NCBI RefSeq assembly: GCF_016595415.1
Contig: NZ_JAENIO010000003.1
Span: forward strand, 124,001 to 188,000
Origin: Roseibacillus ishigakijimensis
GTDB taxonomy: Bacteria > Verrucomicrobiota > Verrucomicrobiia > Verrucomicrobiales > Akkermansiaceae
Direction of reading: 5' to 3'
Length of the DNA: 64,000 bases
Shown: piece by piece, positions 27,201 to 34,819 of the stretch
Layout: every line of letters begins with the position of its first letter
How positions within the stretch are numbered: the first letter of the stretch is position 1
The notes under the pieces: generated by a model
What the model was told of the DNA's origin: nothing
Seen by the model: the letters and a program-made list of their open reading frames with translations, nothing else
Databases searched by the model: none
Made by a program: the position numbers and the translations under genes

Positions 27201-28577
27201 CTGTGCCCCGGGGAAAGCCCAGGGGTCGGGTTGACCGGCTTCCGGGCGAAAGGCCGGTGTGTAGGCGGGCTTGCCCATGTTGCGGAAAGTGATGTTCTTG
27301 TCCGCGAAGTTCTCGTGCAAGAGAGTCTCGAAGTAGCCGAAGTGCTCCATGCGCTCGGGGAGGGCATTGCCGAGGAAAACAATCGTTTCGCCTTTCTCGG
27401 GAGTCAGCGGCAGGGAAGTCGTGCCACGCGCGTCGCCGAGTTCCTTGGGTTGCTTGTATTCGGGCCGCTTGCGCTCCTTTTGCTGTTCTTCCACCGGGGT
27501 GACGGTGGAGACCACTGCGGGCTGCCCCTTCTCGGTGGTGGCTGATTCCACTTTGACCAAGGTGGTGAGCTCGGGTCCAGTCACTGGCGAATGGCCATAG
27601 CCGTAGTCGGCGGGCTTCAGGTCCAGCTTTTTATAATAATTGGAATTACCGTGATTCTTGTAGGCACTGGGCTGGAAGGGATCGATGTAGCTGACGTCCG
27701 CCATCTCGGGCACGTCGAGACCGGCAAAGTGGAAAATCACGTTCACGAACAGCCGGCGCAGGTCCTCGTCATCGAAGTCGCAGGAAGAGCCAAAGGTGCT
27801 GCAAAAGGCTTGGCCTTTGCCGCCATTGGGCGTGGTGTATTCGCGCAACCAGGCTGCCGGTTGAGGCTCCTTGCCCGTCACATCCTGGGAGTCGGGTTGC
27901 AAGCTCTCGGTCACGATGCCGTCCAGCAGGATGGTGGCATTGTCGTCATTGACCGCATTGATGCCGTAGACATCGGACTCGGCGAAAATGGGACCCACTC
28001 CATTCATCACCACGTGCTCGGCGGCCGCCTCGCTGTGGACCTCGGAGCGAGCACCCTGCACTTTGTGCTTACCATAGTGGTTCACCCAACCCTCGCCCAT
28101 GAAGTTCGGGCCGAAGTTGTTCCACTCGATGTTGCCGGTCGTGCTCTTGGTGCGGAAGGCATGGGTGGAGGTGCGGAAGCCAATGATGGGCTTGCCTTCG
28201 TTCAGATAGTCCGCCAGGGGCTGCAGCTGGACCTCGGGGAGGTCGCGGAAGCGTGTGCCAATCACCACCACCTCGGCATCGGAGACGGCCTCCATGCCAG
28301 GAATGTTCTTCTGATACTGGTTGTCGATGAAGTTGCCTTCCGGATTGACCGCAAAAAGAACGGTAGTCTGGAAGCCGTATCGCTTGCTCAGAATCTTGGC
28401 CAGCATGGGGCAGGATTCCTCGCTGCGGTATTCTTCATCGCCGGAGATCAGGACGACGTGCTTGTTTTGACCCGGTAGATCCGGATTGCCCTCGAAGTGG
28501 AGCGTCAAGTCGTCCGCCCAAAGCGCCGGACAAAGGCCGGAGACAATGAGGATGGTGGTCTGTCGCAGTAATTTCAT
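24252..28577 (-). CDS. Mosaic protein: ThuA-like, SGNH-like, PVC-type heme-binding propeller, HEAT repeats, cytochrome c
   Basis: A 1441-aa secreted protein with a signal peptide (MKLLRQTTILIVSGLCPALWA). The domains in order are: ThuA-like/class I amidotransferase-like fold (about 36-295); a charged linker; an SGNH-hydrolase-like fold (about 395-635); the propeller of PVC-type membrane-bound dehydrogenase proteins (about 715-1130, with DTDGDGRADKETVFADGL and DGSLYFIDWHN); HEAT-like helices (about 1135-1310); and a cytochrome c with C1319-VT-C-H1323 and a probable distal Met1378. In the SGNH part the nucleophile block reads LGNALPERM rather than GDS, so it may not hydrolyse. It probably oxidises a sugar or alcohol in the periplasm and passes electrons to its heme. 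It heads the run leading to PSD1, DUF1501 and GH2. Confidence 0.88.
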   Translation of the reverse strand: MKLLRQTTILIVSGLCPALWADDLTLHFEGNPDLPGQNKHVVLISGDEEYRSEESCPMLAKILSKRYGFQTTVLFAVNPEGNFIDNQYQKNIPGMEAVSDAEVVVIGTRFRDLPEVQLQPLADYLNEGKPIIGFRTSTHAFRTKSTTGNIEWNNFGPNFMGEGWVNHYGKHKVQGARSEVHSEAAAEHVVMNGVGPIFAESDVYGINAVNDDNATILLDGIVTESLQPDSQDVTGKEPQPAAWLREYTTPNGGKGQAFCSTFGSSCDFDDEDLRRLFVNVIFHFAGLDVPEMADVSYIDPFQPSAYKNHGNSNYYKKLDLKPADYGYGHSPVTGPELTTLVKVESATTEKGQPAVVSTVTPVEEQQKERKRPEYKQPKELGDARGTTSLPLTPEKGETIVFLGNALPERMEHFGYFETLLHENFADKNITFRNMGKPAYTPAFRPEAGQPDPWAFPGAQKFRPEIKKHFGKGHYPKPDDWLTILGADTIVAFFGFNESFDGPEGVENFRNELAAFVDHTVSRAYNLETAPKLVLATPIAMEQNPNYALPDAAARNEVLALYAEAVKAVAEEKRVGFVDLFTPTKKWFEKADGSLTLNGIHLSGEGYQKLAPVLFKDLFGQEAKSSEGNETLRQAIYDKSWFWRNDYRMLNGVHAYGQRWAPYGNFNYPEEIEKIRQMTVLRDENVWAIAQGKASTLEVDDSVTRPLSEVETNYKPSEKNGSPNYLAEEAALEKFTLPEGYDVSVFATEAEFPNLGNPAQMRFDNRGRLWVSTVKSYPHYQPGGPMPNDMLLIYEDTDGDGRADKETVFADGLHIPIGFEFADDGGVYISEEPYLTVHYDDDGDDRADRKVYILDGFDPHDTHHAISAFDTDHGGGLFMCEGRFLHSQVETPYGPERMTDGGAWRFDPHSWKVERVLQRDVSNPWGVAHDEYGQSFLNDASGGAQFWMLGYSVKMPHAAEIPNIGKFNYEHHARPTSGSEFLHSRHFPEEVQGDYLYANTIGFLGIKQYDVIEDNAEIKGKHRQDLIVSSDGNFRPCDLEVAPDGSLYFIDWHNALIGHMQHSARDPLRNSDYGRIYRITYPERDLVEPPQVAGASIEQLFENMKLPELNARKRSHLELRQHEAGDVIAAAKKFAADNAGDERLVLEALWATWGQQQPDVDLLQKSLAASDHRVRSAAVRVVRHCLHLLEAPEQYLLTAAGDEHARVRLEALSAATWLGGEAGAKILLAVASEPTEKWIRNSLNSAMLTLGEEVKSLLEGGDYELSIDQGQLLARKLSTVEEKKSDLSPKALAGMNQKQRQAFRKVYELGESIFHKEGSCVTCHQENGQGLENIYPPLVDSVWVTGDKERLTKLVLHGLYGKITVNGKVYDPAKGVPPMTAVGAMYNDEEVAAALTFVRNSWGNVAEAITPAEVKEVREANKERTQFWTPEELLKDHPLEKE

Positions 28578-28731
28578 GTCTGAATGAGAGAAGCGGAATA
28601 CCCGCTCCTAGAGAATGATATTTCATGTTCACCCTGTTCTGGGAAGGCCCTGCCGAGTTTTGCCAACTGAACGGCCCGTCCGGCACAATTGCCTCCTGTG
28701 CTGCCCGGTGGGCGCTCGCAGAACGCTCCCC

Positions 28732-30117
28732 TCAGGGAAGGCGGGGAGCCACATCCGCCAAATCCAGCCGATAGAGCACCTGATTGTAATCGTATCGGGG
28801 GGTGGGGATGGGGTTGTCGGCAAAGGTCTGGGTATAAGTGCCTTCAAAAAGAAGGAAAGAGGCTTCGGGGGCCGTCAATTCCGGATGGATCTTGGGATTG
28901 TAGAAGGTGTAATTGGCGTGGCTGAGAACCGGCACCGCCCCTTCCCAAGGCCCAAAGGGCGTCCCGGCTTCGGCATACCAAACTTCTCCCAGAGGGGAGG
29001 ATTCACCTCCGAATTCGGTGAACAGGGTGACCCATTTTTCACGGTAAGGAGACCAAATGAGGGACCCCCGGTGCGGGCGAATTTCTCTCCCTCCCGTCCG
29101 GGCAGGCACGGTTTGCTGAGCCTCGAGGGCGACCCATTGGGCGGGGTCCAGCCAGGACTCGAAGGTGGCCGGGCACTTCAGCCGCGGAAAGGGATCGCCG
29201 AAAAGCATCCACTCCTTTCCTTCCTCGTCGGTCCAGGACACGGGATGGCCTTCGGGCAAGAGGGAAGGGCGGGAGCCACCGTCCTTGGCCTGGTTCCAGA
29301 GAACTTTTTGCTGAACGAAGCGCGCCTTCTCTTCGTTCCAGACGCACAAGCCGACCTCGTAACTGCTCAGGGGGGGCTCGATTTTCGAGTAGCAAGCCAC
29401 GAGCTGTTCCTGCCCCTTCCGATCAACCAGGGTGGTGGCCCCCGCTATCCAGGTGGGTCCTTCTCCGGGCATGCGGGCCACCTCCCGCACTCGCCCCTGC
29501 CCATCGCGATAGTGGGAAAAAGTCAGCCGTAGCGGGGGCTCGTAGCGGTCGAGAGCGCGCAGGGGCGTGGTCGCTGCCGTGATGTGAAAAAGTCCGAGGG
29601 GATGGTTGGCCAGGGTGGTGTCTCCCCACGACCACCACAGCCGATCGCCCAAGCGCGCGGTCTGCACGGTGTCGCAGCCCAGCACCCCACTTTCCGGCCA
29701 AGTGAGCTCGTGGCCCAGTTGTTGGCTTTCGGCGAAAAGCCCGGCCCCCGTCAACCGACCCAGTCGCTTGGCCAAGTTCTGCCGCTGCACCGGAATCTGA
29801 ATCTCTCCTCCGGGGGTGGGCGTAATTTTGACCCCCCGGTAGCCAAAGGCGTCGGCGGCAACCTGATAACCGTGCCCCTCCACGCTCATCCAGACCTCCT
29901 GCCCCATCAGCTCGGGAAGATCAAAAGCGACTCGTCCCGCGTTGTCCGTAACAAATTCAACTTCATGTGTCGTGCGAAGCGTCACCAGCGGGACGGGCCA
30001 ATCGTTACTTTCGTCGACTACTTCGATGAGACAGGGCTCCCGCAATCGAGGTTCTTCCGCAAGAGCCCATCCGATGAAGAAGAAGAAGCTGAGGAATAAC
30101 AAGCGAGTCATTCCCAT
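28732..30117 (-). CDS. Secreted beta-propeller-like protein of unknown function
   Basis: This 461-aa protein starts MGMTRLLFLSFFFFIGWALA, a clear signal peptide; ATG 30111 is an alternative start. Residues about 25-110 look like a carboxypeptidase-regulatory or TonB-plug-associated beta-sandwich (VTLRTTHEVEFVTDNAGRVA). The remainder has the spaced Trp/Asp blades of a five-bladed propeller such as GH43/GH32-like proteins (LWWSWGDTTLANHPLG, WMLFGDPFPRL, GSLIWSPYREKWVTLFTEF, GEVWYAEA, TFYNPKIHPE). No catalytic triad could be assigned with confidence. It follows the DUF1080 gene on the same strand after about 76 bases. Carbohydrate binding or hydrolysis is plausible, not shown. Confidence 0.6.
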   Translation of the reverse strand: MGMTRLLFLSFFFFIGWALAEEPRLREPCLIEVVDESNDWPVPLVTLRTTHEVEFVTDNAGRVAFDLPELMGQEVWMSVEGHGYQVAADAFGYRGVKITPTPGGEIQIPVQRQNLAKRLGRLTGAGLFAESQQLGHELTWPESGVLGCDTVQTARLGDRLWWSWGDTTLANHPLGLFHITAATTPLRALDRYEPPLRLTFSHYRDGQGRVREVARMPGEGPTWIAGATTLVDRKGQEQLVACYSKIEPPLSSYEVGLCVWNEEKARFVQQKVLWNQAKDGGSRPSLLPEGHPVSWTDEEGKEWMLFGDPFPRLKCPATFESWLDPAQWVALEAQQTVPARTGGREIRPHRGSLIWSPYREKWVTLFTEFGGESSPLGEVWYAEAGTPFGPWEGAVPVLSHANYTFYNPKIHPELTAPEASFLLFEGTYTQTFADNPIPTPRYDYNQVLYRLDLADVAPRLP

Positions 30118-30193
30118 TCTACGCCGCTTGAAGGGGGACCTTCCAAGGCATCTTCACGCCGTTAACACAAGTGTAGATACGCGACTCTTTCGT

Positions 30194-31300
30194 TTATTGA
30201 GCACTTAATCTTTGGATTTTGACATTCCGATACCAAGCTTCTGATGGGGCTCCGCTGTGGATTTGGAGGGCAATTTTTCCCGTGCGGGGAATGGTCTCGT
30301 CTTTCTCAGTGTAATCTAGAGTAAGGACTTTGTTCACCCAGACCCGCACACGGGGTCCTTGGCATCGGATGATATAGTCGTTCCAGCCATCGGCTTGGAG
30401 TGTAGCCCGCATTTTATCTTCATTCAGCGGCTGGCCGAGGAAGTGACGGCGCCGATGCTCGTCATAGACTCGGCCCCAATAGGAACCCGCGACATCGGCC
30501 TGGTAGCCAATCATTTCTGTGCTGTTCTCATCTCGTTGGCTGCGGAATTGCACGCCCCCATTTCCTCGTCCTTCAACCAAGCGTGCTTGCAGACGCAGTT
30601 CGAAGTCGCCGTAATCGGCAGTGGTGGCGAGAAATTCATTTTGGGGAATTCTTTGTGTGAGGGAGCCTGCGATTGCGACACCTTCTTCTATCCGGAACCA
30701 ATCCAGATTGCCTTCCCAGCCACTGAAATTTTCACCGTTGAAGAGACTTTTGCCCGAAAATTCGGCGGGGGGCGCTCCTTCGTGGGAAGTGGTATCCAGC
30801 GTAACGGCTTCGTCGGTTGGGGTCAATGAGAGCCAAGCGAAATTGGGCAACGCGGCGTTGGCCATTTGGGGGAGTTCCCCAGCTTGGAGAGTAACTGTCA
30901 AATCACCTTCCGAGGTGAGGTTCAGCACTCCAAGTGGAGTGGGACGAAAGAGAGCCCAGTCCCCGGTGGGCTTTGCGGGCACGGTCACGGTTTGCTCTCC
31001 GATGCTTAGGGCCATTTGTCCTCCCACCATGGATGGATCAAGAGAGTATTGAATGTCCGCCCGATAATGTCCCGGGTGGGCCTCTTTCCAAGTCCAAGTC
31101 ATGGTGTCTTCAGCTTGGTTCCAGTAGTGAATGGTCGCGGCTTCCTTTGCTCCTTGAATTTCTAGATTGCCAGTGATTTTCGCCGTCCAGGCGGGGAAGA
31201 CCATCGCTTCTTCGGCCCGCAGTAAGGAGCTATTGGCCAGGACTAGAAAGAGCGTGGGGGAGAGAACAGGGTTGAAAAGGAGTCTTTTGTGGTGATTCAT
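30194..31300 (-). CDS. DUF1080 (3-keto-disaccharide hydrolase-like) secreted protein
   Basis: The 368-aa protein is taken from ATG 31300 (MNHHKRLLF, then a signal peptide). A GTG at 31384 would add 28 residues without signal character. Residues about 30-150 form a beta-sandwich seen in fucosidase- or galactose-binding-like accessory domains (IQYSLDPSMVGGQMALSIG). The C-terminal half is DUF1080: KSLFNGENFSGWEGN, GDFELRLQARL, GNGGVQFRSQRD, WNDYIIRCQGPRVRVWVN and PSEAWYRNVKIQRL. DUF1080 enzymes cleave 3-keto-glycosides made by periplasmic oxidoreductases, which fits the nearby heme/propeller genes. A second DUF1080 copy is fused to a sulfatase at 12916-15162. Confidence 0.85.
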   Translation of the reverse strand: MNHHKRLLFNPVLSPTLFLVLANSSLLRAEEAMVFPAWTAKITGNLEIQGAKEAATIHYWNQAEDTMTWTWKEAHPGHYRADIQYSLDPSMVGGQMALSIGEQTVTVPAKPTGDWALFRPTPLGVLNLTSEGDLTVTLQAGELPQMANAALPNFAWLSLTPTDEAVTLDTTSHEGAPPAEFSGKSLFNGENFSGWEGNLDWFRIEEGVAIAGSLTQRIPQNEFLATTADYGDFELRLQARLVEGRGNGGVQFRSQRDENSTEMIGYQADVAGSYWGRVYDEHRRRHFLGQPLNEDKMRATLQADGWNDYIIRCQGPRVRVWVNKVLTLDYTEKDETIPRTGKIALQIHSGAPSEAWYRNVKIQRLSAQ

Positions 31301-31410
31301 GGTCTGACGATAGCAAAGTATACGCTTTGTGGGGTGGAGATTCTGGTAAAAGGAGGTTTGAAGTGCGGTCATTTCTTGGACCACGTCTCAACCAAATGAC
31401 TACTGAAATC

Positions 31411-31560
31411 ATGAAAGTCCGTTAGTGCTCTACTAAAGAACTCAAAGCCCAGACCGAAGTTGCCGAAGCTGCCGAAGACCTCTGTATCAGCAAGGATTTG
31501 ACCTACCGCTTGCAGGCGCAATTCCCGCGTGTTGGACCAGCGACTGTTTTTTTGGAAAAA
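31411..31560 (+). pseudogene. Decayed IS3-type transposase OrfA remnant
   Basis: Reading from the ATG at 31411 gives MKVR, then a TAG stop, then about 45 residues with the order of an IS3/IS911 OrfA helix-turn-helix: STKELKAQ, VAEAAEDLCISKDLTYRLQ and AQFPRVGPATVF. In intact OrfA proteins this reads roughly K-R-x-[YF]-S-x-E-x-K, then VA-DLGIS-LYRW--F. The in-frame stop, a shortened first helix and the loss of the Trp show decay. No OrfB, terminal repeats or target duplication were found. It lies in a 362-base gap that otherwise holds nothing recognisable. Confidence 0.45.
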
Positions 31561-31662
31561 TATAAGAGAATAAGGGTTGCGTCGTGTCGCTCGGTTTGTG
31601 GATTGTCTTCCCTTCACGAATTGCGCAGGCTTTCTAGAGGGCCAACTTCGGGTTTTCGCTGG

Positions 31663-32226
31663 TCAAATGAGGCTGTCTTTTTGGGGGATGGTTTTGATCA
31701 CGCGGGCGGGGACTCCAGCGAGGACGACGTCGTCGCCGAAGCTCTTGGTGACCACGGCTCCGGAGGCGACTACGACCCGGTTGCCGAGGGTGACTCCGGG
31801 GTTGATGACGGCGTGGGCTCCGATCCAGACATCGTCCCCGATGGTGATGGGTTTTCCGAATTCCCATCCAGCCGAGCGGGGGGCGGCTGCCACGGGGTGG
31901 CCCGCGGTGCAGATGCTGACGCGAGGGGCGATGAAGCAGTTGCGACCGATGCGGACTTCGCAGACATCGAGGATGACGAGGTCGAAATTGGCGTAGAAAT
32001 TTTCTCCCAGGTGGATGTTGCTTCCGTAGTCGCAGCGGAAGAAGGGTTCGATGGTGAAGTTGGCGGGGGAGGTGCCGAGGAGTTCGCGCAGGGAGGAGTC
32101 GTCCTGATTGGCGTTGAATTGCTTGCAGAGGCGTTTGGCGCGGGTGCGCTCGGTGATCAGGAGTTCGTCATTGGCCTGATAGAGTTCTCCTGCGAGCATC
32201 TTTTCTTTTTCAGGGGAGGAGTTCAT
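31663..32226 (-). CDS. Maltose/galactoside O-acetyltransferase family protein
   Basis: The 187-aa protein is a left-handed beta-helix (hexapeptide repeat) acetyltransferase of the LacA/Maa/NodL group, moving acetyl from acetyl-CoA to a sugar hydroxyl in the cytoplasm. It opens with the helical substrate lid (KEKMLAGELYQANDELL) of this family. The hexapeptide coils carry the catalytic His110 in CTAGHPV, and the LAGVPARVIK terminus is typical. The ATG at 32226 overlaps the SulP stop as ATGA. Acceptor sugar is unknown. Confidence 0.93.
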   Translation of the reverse strand: MNSSPEKEKMLAGELYQANDELLITERTRAKRLCKQFNANQDDSSLRELLGTSPANFTIEPFFRCDYGSNIHLGENFYANFDLVILDVCEVRIGRNCFIAPRVSICTAGHPVAAAPRSAGWEFGKPITIGDDVWIGAHAVINPGVTLGNRVVVASGAVVTKSFGDDVVLAGVPARVIKTIPQKDSLI

Positions 32227-34049
32227 TTGTCTTTGTTGGCGTCGTGGAAGATGGAGATGTCGGCTTTCTGATCGCCCAGCAATTGTTGGGCCCGGCGGAG
32301 GGCGTTGCGGGTGGAGATATTGGGATTGGAGGGGCCGAACATGAAGATATTGGAGGTGCCTTCTTCTTTGCTGGTGCCTTCTTGGAGAAGTTCCAGGACA
32401 CCGGAGTTCTTGAGCACGCGATAGACGGGGCGGGGGGTGCCGGAGAGGAGGACGTGGCGGTCGTGGTCGCGCATGAACTTGATGAGGTCGGCGAGGGCCA
32501 GGACGGAGGTGGCATCGAGGTGGCGGGCGTTTTTCAGCCGGAGGATGATGACCTTGAGGTTGGCATCGGCGGCAATCCGCTGGATTTGGGAGCGGAAGAG
32601 TTCGGCGGCTCCGAAGAAGAGGTCGCCTTCGACGTGCACGATGGAGATTTCGGGATTGGGGCGGGGGCGTTTTTCCCCCAGTTCACGGAGGTCGCCATCG
32701 TCGTGGATGGCGTATTCGACGAGTTGGGGCACGGCGGCTTTGCGAAGGAAGAGGGCGATGGAAAGGGCTACGCCGATGAAGATGGCGACGTGGAGGGGGG
32801 TGAGGAGAGTGGCGAGGAAGGTGGTGACCAGGACGAGGGCGTCGGAGCGGGTGGAGCGCAGGCAGACGCGGATGTTTTTGATAGAGATGAGGGAAATGGC
32901 GATGGCGATAACGAGGCCGGCGAGCACCGACTTGGGGATGAGGGAGACGATGGGGACGGTGGCGAGGAGAAAGGTGGCTCCGAGGCAGAAGAGGCCGGAG
33001 AAGATGGAGGCGAAAGGGGTGCGCGCGCCGGAATTGTAGTTGAGGGTGGAGCGCACCAGAGAGCCGGAGGCGGGCATGGCGGCGAGGCAGGAGGCGGCGA
33101 GGTTGGCCATCCCTACTGAGAACATGTCTTGGTTCACGTCCGGTCGATCGCCGGATTGGGAGGCGAGGGACTTGGACATGGCCGTGTTTTCCAGCGAGGC
33201 GAGAAAGGCGAGGGCGAAGGCGATGGGGAGGAGTTGGGCGGTTTGTTCGAGTAGATCATTGAAGCCCGCGATTTGGGGAAGAGAAGGGGAGAGGTCGGCG
33301 AGGGTGAAGTCGGCGAAGAACTCGATGGCATCGCGGGGAAAGAGAGCGGCAAGGAGGGAGGCGAGCAGGAGGGTGAGGGCGAAGTTGGGCAGCTTTTTGA
33401 AGGATTTTTGCAGCAGGAGGAAGGTGGTGAGGGCGACACCGCCGAGCACGGCTGGTTGCCAGTCGGCTTGGGGGAGGTTTTCCCAGATTTTGGCCACCAG
33501 GGAGGGGAAGGTGCGGCCGTCGGTTTTCTGGAAATACTGGGAGATCCCCAGGAGGGGCTTGAGCTGATTGACGATGATGAGGGTGGCGGCGCCGGTGATG
33601 TAGCCTACGAGGACCGAGCGGGAGATGAATTGGAGAAGATCGGCCAGCTTCAAGTAGGCGCCGGCGATGGAGATGAGACCGACGAGAATGACGAGGAAGG
33701 GCACGCCCGCCAGGCCCAGGGTGCCTGCCGCGATGCTGGAAAAGAGCATGAAGGAGGTGGCATTGGTGGGCCCGAGGATGGTGAATCGCGAGGAGGCGAA
33801 AAGGGGGGCGACGAGGGCGGCCACTGCGGAACAGAGGATGCCATTAACGATGGGGAGACCGGCGATGGTGGCGTAGGCCATGCCCTGGGGGATGGCGAGG
33901 AGGGAGACGTTGAGGGAGGCTTTGGCGTCCTGGGAGAGGTTTGGGAGGGTGAACAGGGGGCGGAAGCGGCGGATGGCAAACAGGTCGGGAAGACCATCGA
34001 AGCGGGTTCGGCGAGCCTTGCGCTGGAGATGTTTCCAAAAAAATCGCAT
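32223..34049 (-). CDS. SulP family anion transporter with STAS domain
   Basis: A 608-aa inner-membrane carrier of the SulP/SLC26 family, moving sulfate, bicarbonate or another anion. The ATG at 34049 (MRFFWKHLQRK) precedes the first membrane region. Family blocks include AIPQGMAYATIAGLP, GPTNATSFML, ANLAASCLAAMPASGSLVRSTLNYNSGARTP and SVLAGLVIAIA. A cytoplasmic STAS domain follows (about 465-560, with ISIVHVEGDLFFGAAELF and LRLKNARHLDATSV) with a short tail. With sulfatases in the same region sulfate uptake is an attractive idea, but bicarbonate is equally possible. The longer upstream frame is rejected because it is Pro/Arg-rich noise. Confidence 0.93.
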   Translation of the reverse strand: MRFFWKHLQRKARRTRFDGLPDLFAIRRFRPLFTLPNLSQDAKASLNVSLLAIPQGMAYATIAGLPIVNGILCSAVAALVAPLFASSRFTILGPTNATSFMLFSSIAAGTLGLAGVPFLVILVGLISIAGAYLKLADLLQFISRSVLVGYITGAATLIIVNQLKPLLGISQYFQKTDGRTFPSLVAKIWENLPQADWQPAVLGGVALTTFLLLQKSFKKLPNFALTLLLASLLAALFPRDAIEFFADFTLADLSPSLPQIAGFNDLLEQTAQLLPIAFALAFLASLENTAMSKSLASQSGDRPDVNQDMFSVGMANLAASCLAAMPASGSLVRSTLNYNSGARTPFASIFSGLFCLGATFLLATVPIVSLIPKSVLAGLVIAIAISLISIKNIRVCLRSTRSDALVLVTTFLATLLTPLHVAIFIGVALSIALFLRKAAVPQLVEYAIHDDGDLRELGEKRPRPNPEISIVHVEGDLFFGAAELFRSQIQRIAADANLKVIILRLKNARHLDATSVLALADLIKFMRDHDRHVLLSGTPRPVYRVLKNSGVLELLQEGTSKEEGTSNIFMFGPSNPNISTRNALRRAQQLLGDQKADISIFHDANKDK

Positions 34050-34120
34050 CGCGGCCCAAGCTAGCAAAGGCGAACCGCTCAGTGAAAGAAGGGATTGCGG
34101 CAAGATGGCAATTCCTTCCG

Positions 34121-34531
34121 CTAGAGGGTCGGGCGGGGGAAGATGGCGGGCTGCAGGCGGCGGAAGACCACTGTGCCGGCCAGGGCACCCAAGATGTCGA
34201 AGGTCAGGTCGCCCGCGTCGTTGCCGGAGCGATGGGGATCCCAGGATTGGTGCCACTCATCGAGGGCACCAGTGAGAAAGAGGGTGAGGACGACGGCGAG
34301 ATGGAGGCTGCTCCCAGTGAGGGGTCGGCTTTTTTTGAGAAAGAGGGCGGCGGAGAGGAGCCCGCCGCCTCCGAAGAAGTAACCGAAATGGAGGATCTTA
34401 TCGATGGGGAAGTCGCTCTCAAGCCGGGGCCCGGGCAAGGGATTGCTGGAGAGCTGCCAAAGGACAAGGAACCAGATGGCGAAGGCGGCGCTCCAGAACG
34501 AGGACCGTTGCGCAATGGCGGGCACTTTCAC
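34121..34531 (-). CDS. VanZ-like small membrane protein
   Basis: The 136-aa integral membrane protein has about four hydrophobic segments. It carries the VanZ-family pattern of an acidic D-KILHFGYFFGGGGLL stretch in the middle, ALDEWHQSWDPHRSGNDAGDLTFD, and a final helix (ILGALAGTVVFRRL). The E-x-x-Q-x(n)-R-x-x-x-x-D-x-x-D signature is conserved. Physiological role of stand-alone VanZ-like proteins is unclear (envelope or teicoplanin-type effects in Gram-positives). The start is a GTG at 34531, 12 bases past the antitoxin gene stop. Confidence 0.8.
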   Translation of the reverse strand: MKVPAIAQRSSFWSAAFAIWFLVLWQLSSNPLPGPRLESDFPIDKILHFGYFFGGGGLLSAALFLKKSRPLTGSSLHLAVVLTLFLTGALDEWHQSWDPHRSGNDAGDLTFDILGALAGTVVFRRLQPAIFPRPTL

Positions 34532-34543
34532 GGCGATGGGGGC

Positions 34544-34819
34544 TCAGTCCATTTTCCGCATCTCGTCTTCCAAGCGCTCGGCCAGCCATTGCTTGATCAT
34601 GGACTGGTAGTTGAGGAAGCGGGAGCGTGCGATGCGCTTGATGCGGGAGAGCATGCGAGGGTCGAAGCGCAGGGTGATGGTGGTGGACTCGCGCGAGTCT
34701 GGCGAGTGCAAGGAGCCCTGCATCAACCGCGGAGCCAGCTCGTGCTTACTCCAGAAGTCGGCTTCTTCTTCTTCGTCCTCGAAATCGGGAATGTCCTCCC
34801 AACTGGTGATCGTTTTCAT
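34544..34819 (-). CDS. CopG-family ribbon-helix-helix antitoxin
   Basis: This 91-aa acidic protein has the CopG-antitoxin layout: an acidic N-terminal half with the EADFWSKHEL signature that wraps the toxin, then a ribbon-helix-helix (TTITLRFDPRMLSRIKRIA, YQSMIKQWLAERL). It should neutralise the BrnT-like toxin encoded directly upstream and repress their shared promoter. The ATG begins at the base right after the toxin stop codon, so translation is coupled. Confidence 0.88.
   Translation of the reverse strand: MKTITSWEDIPDFEDEEEEADFWSKHELAPRLMQGSLHSPDSRESTTITLRFDPRMLSRIKRIARSRFLNYQSMIKQWLAERLEDEMRKMD

Noticed and set aside
32250-33119. Gly/Glu/Asp-rich plus-strand frame opposite the SulP gene
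   Set aside because: Antisense shadow; composition is the complement of a hydrophobic transporter and contains no fold signature.
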